Part shown: positions 52,212-59,948 of the stretch, in pieces
Layout: the number at the start of each line of letters is the position of its first letter
Position numbering within the stretch: the stretch's first letter is position 1
Source of the DNA: Sulfitobacter aestuariivivens
GTDB taxonomy: Bacteria; Pseudomonadota; Alphaproteobacteria; Rhodobacterales; Rhodobacteraceae
NCBI RefSeq assembly: GCF_014763045.1
Contig: NZ_JACTAG010000002.1
Coordinates: 1,116,001 to 1,180,000 of the forward strand
Length of the DNA: 64,000 nucleotides
Reading direction: 5' to 3'
The notes under the pieces: generated by a model
What the model was told of the DNA's origin: nothing
Database searches by the model: none
The model's input: the letters and a program-made list of their open reading frames with translations, nothing else
Translations under genes and position numbers: made by a program

Positions 52212-52985
52212 CTACCGTGGGGCCATCCGAATGGCCCCGTCAAGGCGGATCACCTCGCCGTTCAGCATGGGGTTGTCCAGTATGTGGCAGACCAGCTTGG
52301 CGTATTCCGCCGGATTTCCCAGCCGCGACGGGAACGGCACCTGCGCGCCAAGCGAGGCCTGAACGTCCTCTGGCAGGCCTTCCAACATCGGTGTGAGGAA
52401 TAACCCAGGTGCGATGGAACAGACACGCACGCCCTTGTCAGCCAAATCGCGCGCCATGGGCAGTGTCATGCCGACCACGCCCCCTTTGGACGCCGAATAG
52501 GCCACTTGACCAATCTGACCGTCAAAGGCTGCGACCGATGCGGTGTTGATGATCACGCCGCGGGCGCCGTCGGGGGCCATCGGGTCTTCGCCCACCATCA
52601 TGGTAGCGGCCTGACTGGCACAATTGAAGCTGCCGATCAGGTTGATGCGAATTGTCTTGTCGAACATCGCAAACTCATGCGGTTCCCCGCGCGAAGTGGT
52701 TTTGCCCGCAAGTCCGATACCTGCACAATTGACAAGAACGCGTGGCGCGCCGAGATCAGCCTTAGTTTTTGCCAGTCCGTCGGCGACGCTGGCCGGGTCC
52801 GATACGTCAACTTTGCAAATCAGACCGCCCAAGGCCTTGGCAGCCGTCTTGCCCGCCGCTTCGTTAAGGTCAAAAAGCGCGACTTTCAGCCCGGCGTCTG
52901 CCAGCGCCTTGGCGGTCGCCGCGCCCAGCCCAGATGCGCCCCCTGTCACCACCGCAACGTGTCCGGCCCAATCCTGTAGTCCCAT
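52212..52985 (-). CDS. Short-chain dehydrogenase (3-hydroxyacyl-CoA dehydrogenase type 2-like)
   Basis: NAD-dependent SDR of 257 residues with TGGASGLG at 14-21, VNCAGIG, NTASVAAFDGQIGQVAYSAS and the catalytic YSASK. The long insertion GEDPMAPDGARGVIINTASV and MARDLADKGVRVCSIAPGLF are typical of the HSD17B10-like branch that oxidises 3-hydroxyacyl-CoA or hydroxysteroids. It starts the three-gene unit with P450 and FAD monooxygenase and is divergent from the DUF3237 gene. Confidence 0.9.
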   Translation of the reverse strand: MGLQDWAGHVAVVTGGASGLGAATAKALADAGLKVALFDLNEAAGKTAAKALGGLICKVDVSDPASVADGLAKTKADLGAPRVLVNCAGIGLAGKTTSRGEPHEFAMFDKTIRINLIGSFNCASQAATMMVGEDPMAPDGARGVIINTASVAAFDGQIGQVAYSASKGGVVGMTLPMARDLADKGVRVCSIAPGLFLTPMLEGLPEDVQASLGAQVPFPSRLGNPAEYAKLVCHILDNPMLNGEVIRLDGAIRMAPR

Positions 52986-53073
52986 TTCAGTGCTCCCGCT
53001 CTTGGGTTCTCATTCAAGTTGCCGCTATATTGAGAGGCCGCATCCTGACACGCAAGCCAAAGTGACGACGCCC

Positions 53074-53538
53074 ATGTCCCTGCCGACTCCACAACTGAAA
53101 GAAGCCTGCCGGATTGAGGTCACGCTGGGCCCGGTCCGCGAATTGGGACAGGGCCGTGCTGGGGCGCGGCGGATCATTCCGATTATCGGCGGAACCGTGT
53201 CGGGGCACCGCCTGAACGGGCGTGTGCTGGACGTGGGTGCAGACTGGCAAACGGTATTTGCGAATGGCCTGGCAGAGCTGGACACGCGTTATGCCTTTGA
53301 GACTGAAGATGGTGCGGTGATTGAGATCATCAATTATGGTTTTCGGCATGGGCCGAAAGAGGTGCTGGACGCGGTTGCGCGCGGTGAGGCGGCTGATCCT
53401 GCCAGCTACTATATGCGCACCCACGCGCGTCTGGAAACGGGCGATGCGCGCTATGATTGGGTCAATCGCGCGCTCTTTGTCGGGGTAGGTGCGCGGCACC
53501 AGTCGGCTGTCACGATCGTTCTGTACGAGGTGCTGTAG
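53074..53538 (+). CDS. DUF3237 family protein
   Basis: A 154-residue protein of unknown function matching DUF3237 (UPF0311): EVTLGPVRELGQGRAGARRI, PIIGGTVSGHRLNGRVLDVG, ADWQTV and YYMRTHARLETGDARYDWVN. The family forms a small beta-barrel and is often found near aromatic catabolism genes. ATG at 53074 matches the normal family start; longer readings cross the SDR gene. It is a single plus-strand gene between two minus-strand units. Confidence 0.85.
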   Translation: MSLPTPQLKEACRIEVTLGPVRELGQGRAGARRIIPIIGGTVSGHRLNGRVLDVGADWQTVFANGLAELDTRYAFETEDGAVIEIINYGFRHGPKEVLDAVARGEAADPASYYMRTHARLETGDARYDWVNRALFVGVGARHQSAVTIVLYEVL

Positions 53539-53541
53539 CGC

Positions 53542-54030
53542 TCAGGCGACCGCAAGAAAGATCATCGTCGCGATCCCCCAAAGCGTCATCTGGTAATGCG
53601 TGTTCTGCGCGCCCTCATGGCTGAACCAGTAGCTAAAATGATTGCCGACGATCAGGAACATCGCCCATGTGGTTGTAAACATCAGGGTTCCGGCCAGCCC
53701 GATGGCCAGGGCTATTTGTGTGTCGATCATATTGAGAATGGCTAAAACCATAACGCCGACGCCTGCCCAAAGCGCAATGCACGCGAGAAGCTCCCAAATT
53801 ACGACCAGCCGGAAAGCCAGCAATTGCAGCTTGCGGCTTTCTACCTTTCGGTGCGCGACCAAGGCATAGCTTTCGGGGTAATCCACCTGCATTCGCGCCA
53901 TTGTCATGACTTCGGCGGTGAAAGCTTCGTTGTTGAGCGGGTAGAGAACGTTGTCTCGCACGCCAGTGGTCAGCCACAATGCCAAGAAAGTCAGGCAGGC
54001 GGTTTGTGCGATCAGGATCATAAGCGCCAT
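53542..54030 (-). CDS. Small integral membrane protein (DUF2165-like)
   Basis: A 162-residue membrane protein with about four hydrophobic segments (ALMILIAQTACLTFLALWLT, LVVIWELLACIALWAGVGVM, the long segment after MIDTQ and MTLWGIATMIFLAVA). YPLNNEAFTAEVMTMARM near the N-terminus is the DUF2165 hallmark. No function is known. It is the last gene of the creatininase-TauD unit, 13 bases after TauD, and the only membrane protein in the 31-59 kb island. A transport or anchoring role is speculative. Confidence 0.82.
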   Translation of the reverse strand: MALMILIAQTACLTFLALWLTTGVRDNVLYPLNNEAFTAEVMTMARMQVDYPESYALVAHRKVESRKLQLLAFRLVVIWELLACIALWAGVGVMVLAILNMIDTQIALAIGLAGTLMFTTTWAMFLIVGNHFSYWFSHEGAQNTHYQMTLWGIATMIFLAVA

Positions 54031-54043
54031 CGGATGTTCCTCT

Positions 54044-54931
54044 TCAGGATGCGGCCAGAGCCATGTCGGACAACCCGTCGGCATCGGAAACCGTGACGCA
54101 AAGGCTGGACAGCGTACGCGGCTCTTCATAAGGCCATGGTGTGGCGCGGTGCAGGACGGCGCGCTGATCCCAGATCAGCACATCGCCGACCCGCCAGTTA
54201 TGCGCGTAGGTGAATTGGTCCTGCGTACAAAACTCCATCAGTTCGTCCAGCAATGCCTTGCTTTCTTCTTTGGAGTAGCCATCGACCTGATAGGCGTGGC
54301 TCGCGATATAGAGTGCCTCGTGTCCGTTTTCCGGGTTCGTCCAAACGGATTTCCAATGCTGATCTGGCCATTTGTGAAACATGGGCATTTTCGCAAGTTC
54401 AGGGGCGATCTGCGCGCGCGAATGGCTGTATGCGTGCCAGATGCCGCGCCCCCGGATCCGCGCCTTGAGGGCCTCGGGCATTTCGGCCCACGCCGCCCGT
54501 GTTGAGGCAAGTTCAGTCGCACCGCCCGATGATGTGACCACGCGGGCGATCAGGATATTGGTCAGCGCAGGCCGGGGCAAAAATGTGCTGTCTGCGTGCC
54601 ATAGCATGTTGGCCTTGAGGTTGAGGGTATGCAGATCCATTTCGCCGGTGACCGACCCATCTGCGCGCACGTTGGATACCTTGGGGACCTCGTACTTTTC
54701 GCCGGGTTTGCGTTCATCAGCGAGGCGGTCTTCGACCTCTCCGAATTGGCGCGCTAAGGCCAGATGGATGTCATCGGTCATGGTCTGATTGCGCAGCAGG
54801 AGGGCGGAGTGATCTTCGAAAAGCCCCCGCAGAGTTGCAAATCCTTCACCTTTTGCGGCGCGCTCAAGGGACAGGCCGTCGATTCTTACCCCAAAGGCCG
54901 AGGTGAGCGGGGTTGTCGTGATATCGTTCAT
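54044..54931 (-). CDS. TauD/TfdA-type Fe(II)/2-oxoglutarate dioxygenase
   Basis: Non-heme iron oxygenase of 295 residues. The iron ligands are H112-x-D114 (MLWHADSTFLPR) and the distal His in AVLHRATPWPYEEPRTL, which also provides the 2OG-binding Arg. Relatives hydroxylate taurine, 2,4-D or alkyl sulfates, usually leading to release of a leaving group. ATG at 54931 overlaps the FAD oxidase stop by four bases. Substrate unknown. Confidence 0.92.
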   Translation of the reverse strand: MNDITTTPLTSAFGVRIDGLSLERAAKGEGFATLRGLFEDHSALLLRNQTMTDDIHLALARQFGEVEDRLADERKPGEKYEVPKVSNVRADGSVTGEMDLHTLNLKANMLWHADSTFLPRPALTNILIARVVTSSGGATELASTRAAWAEMPEALKARIRGRGIWHAYSHSRAQIAPELAKMPMFHKWPDQHWKSVWTNPENGHEALYIASHAYQVDGYSKEESKALLDELMEFCTQDQFTYAHNWRVGDVLIWDQRAVLHRATPWPYEEPRTLSSLCVTVSDADGLSDMALAAS

Positions 54932-56334
54932 GTTGTTGCCTTTGCTTCGATGTCTTCCGGGCTTAGGTCTTTGACACTGTCCCATGCCATGCTTTTGGCG
55001 CTGTTCAGCAAGCCTTTGGGGTCCATGCGTTTCTTCCATGCAAGGTGGCGATAGTCAGCATTTTTTAGGCCGCCCCCTTCGACCTGCCATGTGTGGGCGT
55101 CATAGACCGGAAATCCGTTGGCGGCATATGTTGCGTTGATCTCTGCCAGGCGATCTTCGCTGGTGAACCAGATGATCGGCAGATCAAATGTCACGATTTC
55201 GCCGCCCACCTTTGCAAACTCGTGATGCATCCAGACGTCATCGCCCAGCTTTGGGCGCAGGTCCGCAATTGCCTGCGGGTCCGGCGGCGCGGGGCAGCCG
55301 ATTTGCTGATAGGTTGCCTTGCGATCCGCCTTGAGCACCTGAAGCGTGGTGTGATTATATGAAAAATCAAAGACATGCGGCAATTTTGCCGCGATGCGCT
55401 GATCCTCTGTCAGCGTCAGATCTGGCACGCCATCGTTATCTTCGATCACAGCGCGGAAAGCGTCGATCTGATCGGCAGGAATCATCGATACCATCAAGTG
55501 CTTTGCGCTGCGGACGTGCCCTTTCAGTCGGGGGAAATAATCAGTGATGCGAGCGTCTACCGTGCTGATCAGCTTGCAGCCGATCTCAGGCATCTGTGCC
55601 AGCGCATACCCTGTCGCGTAAGCCGTCGCATAGTCATCGAAGGTGGCTATGCATCCGATCCAGTCCTGTGCCGGGACGGTCCTAAGCGTAACCTCGGTAA
55701 TGACGCCGTTCAGGCCCCAGGCGTGGTGCACCTGCAGCACGTCTTCACCCTCAAAAAGGTGCTCCTTGGGATCAGAGGTCACATCCATCGCCTTAAGCGC
55801 ACGCAGGTTGCCGGGATCGCGCAGCATGCCGTTGGCAATCGATCCGATGCCCGATGATCCGCCCGCCACGAACCCCCCGATGGTCGCGATGTCCTGTGTT
55901 GAAGGGAACATGCACATTTCGCGACCGTGGTCCCGGAGGGCAGCGTTGACATCGGCCATAAGCGCGCCAGCCTGCGCGCGTACGAAACCATCGCCGATCT
56001 CCAGAATCTTGTTCATGCCCGTCATCTCGATGATCAGCCCGCCATCCATGGGCACGGATTGCCCATAATTTCCGGTGCCACCGCCACGCACGACAACGGG
56101 GGCATCAAAATCAAACGCAGTGGCAAGGCAACGTGCCAGTTCTTCGACGCTTTTGGGAACCGCGACCAAATCGCCAAAACATCGGCGCAGTTCTGCGTTC
56201 AGGATGGGACTATACCAGAAAAAGTCACGGGACCTTTTCTTGATCAGCACTGGTTCGTCTATCACCTCGACAGGGTCCAGCGCCTGAGTGAAGGCGTCCC
56301 AGTCGATCTGGGTTTTACCGGATAAGGATGTCAT
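54928..56334 (-). CDS. FAD-linked oxidase (FAD_binding_4, VAO/PCMH family)
   Basis: Flavoprotein oxidase or dehydrogenase of 468 residues. VVRGGGTGNYGQSVPMDGGL and the segment ending FVAGGSSGIGS are the PCMH-type FAD-binding motifs; the C-terminal part is a typical cap domain. It probably oxidises a hydroxy acid, an amine or a sugar-like alcohol. ATG at 56334 overlaps the amidohydrolase stop. It belongs to the five-gene creatininase unit. Confidence 0.88.
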   Translation of the reverse strand: MTSLSGKTQIDWDAFTQALDPVEVIDEPVLIKKRSRDFFWYSPILNAELRRCFGDLVAVPKSVEELARCLATAFDFDAPVVVRGGGTGNYGQSVPMDGGLIIEMTGMNKILEIGDGFVRAQAGALMADVNAALRDHGREMCMFPSTQDIATIGGFVAGGSSGIGSIANGMLRDPGNLRALKAMDVTSDPKEHLFEGEDVLQVHHAWGLNGVITEVTLRTVPAQDWIGCIATFDDYATAYATGYALAQMPEIGCKLISTVDARITDYFPRLKGHVRSAKHLMVSMIPADQIDAFRAVIEDNDGVPDLTLTEDQRIAAKLPHVFDFSYNHTTLQVLKADRKATYQQIGCPAPPDPQAIADLRPKLGDDVWMHHEFAKVGGEIVTFDLPIIWFTSEDRLAEINATYAANGFPVYDAHTWQVEGGGLKNADYRHLAWKKRMDPKGLLNSAKSMAWDSVKDLSPEDIEAKATT

Positions 56335-57560
56335 TGGGCGGCCTCCGCCATAAGGGTTGTGAGAGGGGTGCGGGTACAGGTGCCTGCCAGCAGGTCCGAC
56401 ACGCTGCCCGTGTCGCATACCAAAAGATCGTCCGGGGCCGCCCCGTCCACGAAAGTTTGAGGCAGCCCAAGGGCGCTGCTGGCCTGGGTCGTGATCATCG
56501 GGAGCAGGCGCCCGAGCGGTGGATCAAGGTGCCCGCCAAGGATTGCCAGCGCCAGCGATGACACCGGATCGTGTTGGCCTACGGGGCAGAACGCGTCGCG
56601 GACATTATCGGTGCCAACGATCACGTTCACCCCGGCATTCTGGAGCTCGCGGATCCGCGTCAAGCCTCGCCTGTCTGGCGTGCCATCGGTCCGACCTTGC
56701 AGGTAAAGGTTGGTGGTGGGCAACGTCACGATATGCAGCCCCGCACGCGCCACCTTATCGAGGAGCCGCTTGAGAGGATCGCCTGTCAAATTCATCAGAC
56801 TGCAAGCATGTCCGCACAGGATCGGGCCTTCAAACCGCAGCTGCAGCGCGGTGTCGGCAATCAGGCTCAGACCGTCAAGGTCAGCGTCCAACCCTTCATC
56901 CACGTGAAAGTCCAGCGGCACGCTGTATTTGTCGGCAGACCGAAATGCCTGTTGGATCCCTGCGGCGCGGCGCGGCTGATCGTAAACGAAACAGCCCATC
57001 GCATCACCCGTCTCTGACGCCAGTTGAGCGATGGCATCAGCCAAAGCGGGCTGCGCCAGCGTGTCCACACCGATCAAAGGCGACAACTGCAGGTCAAGCG
57101 TACCGCGCATCTGCGCGCGTAGATCACATAGGACGTGCCAGGCCTCGGGCGGTGCTGCGCTGTCTTCGCGGTGCCAGTCGACATGGCTGCGCACAGCGCG
57201 GCAGCCTGCTGTTGCAAGTTCGCGCAGCCCGCGCGAGGCGCGGTGGTGCAGGTCATCGGTGGTCCACCGCTGCTTATCTTCAAATTGCGCGGTGATGGCG
57301 TCATGAAGGTTGCCGCCGACAGGACCCAGCCGATCGACAGTATGACATTTGTCGAGATGGACATGCGGCTCTGTCAGGCGCGGCAGGACAAGACGTGCAG
57401 CACCTTTTGTTGGGCCTGAACGCATACGGAAGATCTTGCCGTCCTCGACCACGAGATCGCCCAGCAGACAGTCGCCTTTTTCATCACCGCCAAAGCGTTG
57501 AGGGGCGCTGACCAGCGCCTTGGGAACCACCACGTTTGTTATGACATGCTGGGCGCTCAT
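56331..57560 (-). CDS. Cytosine-deaminase-like amidohydrolase
   Basis: Metal-dependent hydrolase of 409 residues. The metal ligands are H66-x-H68 (LTEPHVHLDKC), a central His in PLDFHVDEGLD, the His in LCGHACSLM and the Asp in VIVGTDNVRDAF, the cytosine deaminase/atrazine-type order. It probably deaminates or opens an N-heterocycle. It overlaps the creatininase stop and the FAD oxidase start by four bases each. Confidence 0.9.
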   Translation of the reverse strand: MSAQHVITNVVVPKALVSAPQRFGGDEKGDCLLGDLVVEDGKIFRMRSGPTKGAARLVLPRLTEPHVHLDKCHTVDRLGPVGGNLHDAITAQFEDKQRWTTDDLHHRASRGLRELATAGCRAVRSHVDWHREDSAAPPEAWHVLCDLRAQMRGTLDLQLSPLIGVDTLAQPALADAIAQLASETGDAMGCFVYDQPRRAAGIQQAFRSADKYSVPLDFHVDEGLDADLDGLSLIADTALQLRFEGPILCGHACSLMNLTGDPLKRLLDKVARAGLHIVTLPTTNLYLQGRTDGTPDRRGLTRIRELQNAGVNVIVGTDNVRDAFCPVGQHDPVSSLALAILGGHLDPPLGRLLPMITTQASSALGLPQTFVDGAAPDDLLVCDTGSVSDLLAGTCTRTPLTTLMAEAAQ

Positions 57561-58351
57561 GAATCGCTATGTCGCAGGTCAAAACGGGCAAATTCGTCAA
57601 GGAACGCTGCAAAATTTTGCGCGGCGGAGGACAAAAGATGCGCACCCTTCTCCGCGTTAGCCACAGAGGCGTTCCCGCAGGCACCATGCGCATTCAAGTC
57701 ACCGGCGACCCACGCGGGCTTTGCCGCTTGCCCGTTGAGCCCGATAAAGCGGTACTGCGCACGCCACGCAGCCATGGCGGGCGTAAAGTCCTGCGCTTGC
57801 GACATGTCCACTTTTTGAGGATGGGCCGCCAACATGGCGGAGGTTTCCAACTCGCCAGCGTGTATGTCATCGGCGAGTGATTGGGGGTCAACTGCACCAT
57901 CGTCTTCTGCAAAACCAAACCAGCTGCACGTGGCAACGATCATTTCATATTTCATACGCAGATCGCGCGCGGCGATGTCCAATACAGGCGCATTGCCGCC
58001 ATGCGCGTTCAACAGCACCAGCCGCGAGATACCTGTTCGCGCGACACTGGCCCCGATGTCACGCAGAACTGCAAGCAGGGTTTCCGCACTCAAACTCAGC
58101 GTTCCGGGAAACTGATCATGTTCACCGCTCTTGGTAACGGCGAGCGTCGGCATGAACAGAACGTTCTGCTGGTCGCTCAGGGCATCGAGGCTTTTTGCGA
58201 CCACCGCATCCGCCAGATCGCGGTCCACGCTGAGGGGGAGATGTGGTCCGTGCTGTTCGATCGCACCCAACGGAAGTACCGCGACTGTATCAAGGGGCAA
58301 TTTGGCAAAGTCGGAGGATGGCAGATCTGCCCAGTATCCGCGTACAGACAT
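57557..58351 (-). CDS. Creatininase-family amidohydrolase
   Basis: Zn/Mn-dependent hydrolase of 264 residues with AVLPLGAIEQHGPHLPLSVD, LLNAHGGNAPVLDIAARDL and DIHAGELETSAMLAAHP, the creatininase metal-binding set. Family members open lactams, hydantoins and formamides. ATG at 58351 begins the conserved region but has no ribosome-binding site; it overlaps the stop of a 16-codon leader ORF (TGATG). A GTG at 58399 would give a 16-residue longer protein. First enzyme of its unit, divergent from RidA. Confidence 0.9.
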   Translation of the reverse strand: MSVRGYWADLPSSDFAKLPLDTVAVLPLGAIEQHGPHLPLSVDRDLADAVVAKSLDALSDQQNVLFMPTLAVTKSGEHDQFPGTLSLSAETLLAVLRDIGASVARTGISRLVLLNAHGGNAPVLDIAARDLRMKYEMIVATCSWFGFAEDDGAVDPQSLADDIHAGELETSAMLAAHPQKVDMSQAQDFTPAMAAWRAQYRFIGLNGQAAKPAWVAGDLNAHGACGNASVANAEKGAHLLSSAAQNFAAFLDEFARFDLRHSDS

Positions 58352-58401
58352 CAGCAGCACCCCGGCCCGATGATCCGGTGAAAAAACAGCAGAACGCACA
58401 T
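58351..58401 (-). CDS. Putative 16-codon leader ORF coupled to creatininase
   Basis: ATG at 58401 is preceded by the strongest ribosome-binding site in the neighbourhood, AAGGAGGG (58416-58409), at seven bases. It encodes MCVLLFFHRIIGPGCC and stops with TGA overlapping the creatininase ATG as TGATG. It may serve only to bring ribosomes to the next start. The alternative is that the ribosome-binding site serves a GTG at 58399 in the creatininase frame, giving a longer enzyme. Confidence 0.4.
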   Translation of the reverse strand: MCVLLFFHRIIGPGCC

Positions 58402-58533
58402 GCGACCACCCTCCTTGAAGAGACGACGTTGCATGGCCCTGAGAATTGATCTGTGCCAGAGATGTATTTGGATGCTTGCAAAGAATGACCCGACTCGCAA
58501 GAGTTTTCGTAAGCGACGGAATAGAGGCCTTGT

Positions 58534-58926
58534 ATGAAAGCGTTGACACCCACCGCGTTGCGGGCACCCTTTGGTAATTACGCACATGGGGTGGAGATAC
58601 CGGCAGGTGCCCGTATCGTGCAGACGTCTGGCCAGTTGGGCATCAGGACTGATGACAGCATCCCGCCCGAGGCCCAGACCCAAGCAGAGATTTGTTTTGC
58701 CAGCATCACCGAAATTCTGCGCGTGGCAGGGATGACACCTGACAATGTCTTTCATATCGCGGCGTATGTCACCGACCGCGCCCATATGCCGGGGTATATG
58801 GCGGCCCGCGATGCCTTTGTTGGCCAACGTCAGCACCTGCCAAGTTCAACGCTGGTGATCGTGTCGGGCTTTACCCGACTGGAGTTCAAGGTCGAGGTGG
58901 AAGTGATGGCTGCGGCATCGGACTGA
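58534..58926 (+). CDS. RidA/YjgF family protein
   Basis: A 130-residue RidA-like protein. Members hydrolyse reactive enamines and imines or act in ring-opened amine breakdown (RutC, aminoacrylate deaminases). ARIVQTSGQLGIRTDD, GMTPDNVFHIAAYVTDRAHM and SSTLVIVSGFTRLEFKVEVE match the family; the usual catalytic Arg is in FTRLEFKVE. GAGG precedes the ATG. It is divergent from the creatininase unit, so it probably helps deaminate an imine made by those enzymes. Confidence 0.9.
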   Translation: MKALTPTALRAPFGNYAHGVEIPAGARIVQTSGQLGIRTDDSIPPEAQTQAEICFASITEILRVAGMTPDNVFHIAAYVTDRAHMPGYMAARDAFVGQRQHLPSSTLVIVSGFTRLEFKVEVEVMAAASD

Positions 58927-58948
58927 GCCAGCCATCGGGCAATTGAAA

Positions 58949-58975
58949 AAGGCGCGACCCATCGGGCCGCGCCTT
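58949..58975 (-). terminator. Rho-independent terminator of rplS-rpmE
   Basis: AAGGCGCG and CGCGCCTT (58949-58956 and 58968-58975) form an 8-base stem, extended by CCC/GGG inside. On the minus strand the stem is followed by a T-run (GCGCCTTTTTC), so it ends rpmE transcription. On the plus strand, after ridA, the T-run is weak. Confidence 0.85.
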
Positions 58976-58999
58976 GATCCGGAACGCTGCGGGTAGGCT

Positions 59000-59221
59000 T
59001 TAGAAGCCCAGACCGGCGTACTTGTTCTTGAACTTGGACACGCGACCACCGGTGTCCATCAGGCGCGAAGAGCCACCTGTCCACGCGGGGTGCGCGGAGG
59101 GGTCGATGTCAAGCGACAGCTGATCGCCTTCCTTGCCCCAAGTGGATTTCATCTGCACGATGTCGCCATTGGTCATCTTGACGTTGATCATGTGGTAGTC
59201 GGGATGTGTATCGGCTTTCAT
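59000..59221 (-). CDS. rpmE: 50S ribosomal protein L31 (Cys-free type)
   Basis: Ribosomal protein bridging the subunits. The 73-residue protein starts [20 protein letters not shown] and has [18 protein letters not shown], typical of alphaproteobacterial L31. It has no cysteine, so it is the zinc-independent (C-) form. It follows rplS by 11 bases and a terminator lies after it. Confidence 0.96.
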   Translation of the reverse strand: MKADTHPDYHMINVKMTNGDIVQMKSTWGKEGDQLSLDIDPSAHPAWTGGSSRLMDTGGRVSKFKNKYAGLGF

Positions 59222-59232
59222 GTCTACGTCCT

Positions 59233-59616
59233 TTACGCTTCGGCGCCCTTGCGGGGCTTGTAGTTGGAATTTTCGGTGATGCGGGCGGATTTACCACGAC
59301 GCGAGCGCAGATAGTAGAGCTTGGCGCGACGCACACGGCCGCGGCGCACCACGGTAATGTTGTCGATGTTGGTGGAATGCAGGGGGAACACACGCTCGAC
59401 CCCTTCGCCAAAGCTGATCTTGCGGACGGTGAACGATCCGGCAATGCCATGACCGTTATTGCGCGCAATGCACACACCTTCGTAGTTCTGCACACGGGTC
59501 CGCGTGCCTTCGGTCACTTTGAAACCGACGCGAACAGTGTCGCCCGCGCGGAAGTCGGGGATCTTGTGCCCCAGTTCGGCGATCTGTTCCGCCTCAAGTT
59601 CTGCGATAATGTCCAT
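59233..59616 (-). CDS. rplS: 50S ribosomal protein L19
   Basis: Ribosomal protein at the subunit interface. The 127-residue protein has [36 protein letters not shown] and [20 protein letters not shown], all L19 hallmarks. ATG at 59616 is preferred because AGGAG lies eight bases upstream; the ATG at 59622 would be only two bases from it. It forms an operon with rpmE; trmD, its usual upstream neighbour, is not present here. Confidence 0.97.
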   Translation of the reverse strand: MDIIAELEAEQIAELGHKIPDFRAGDTVRVGFKVTEGTRTRVQNYEGVCIARNNGHGIAGSFTVRKISFGEGVERVFPLHSTNIDNITVVRRGRVRRAKLYYLRSRRGKSARITENSNYKPRKGAEA

Positions 59617-59948
59617 CGACATATCTCCTATGATGCTCGTGGTATCTCCACGAAGTTATGGCGCGATCAGAGCTTCGGGGTTTGCAGGGTCTTCACCGCA
59701 GTGGCCCTCCGGAGGATGCATCGTCATTTCTTTTTTCACTTCGCCAATGGCAGAAGGGTCCGAAGCCGCAAAAGCGATTCCAGACGAGCGCCCGTATAGG
59801 CGGGGAAACGGCAGGGATCAAGAGGATGTTGTGCGATAGAGAGCTGGCACATTTGCAGATTGGCGGCAAACCGGCAGGTGAGCTTGCCGTGAAGAGCCTT
59901 ACGTTATTGTGTCATGTGCAAAACTGCGTTGATCAGCCCCCGACGCCG
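59617..59948 (-). other. 332-base gap between iorB and rplS
   Basis: No convincing gene is seen on either strand. It should hold the rplS promoter and leader and the end of the ior transcript. The only structure noticed is a weak five-base-arm hairpin (CGGCA/TGCCG, 59872-59889) without a T-run. Confidence 0.5.

Noticed and set aside
53014-53499. Minus-strand frame opposite the DUF3237 gene
   Set aside because: The plus-strand product matches DUF3237 along its whole length; the antisense frame matches nothing.
43314-58926. A complete Rut pyrimidine pathway
   Set aside because: LLM oxygenase, flavin reductase, alpha/beta hydrolase, isochorismatase and RidA are present, but in separate units, without a RutE nitroreductase or RutG transporter, and with additional unrelated enzymes.
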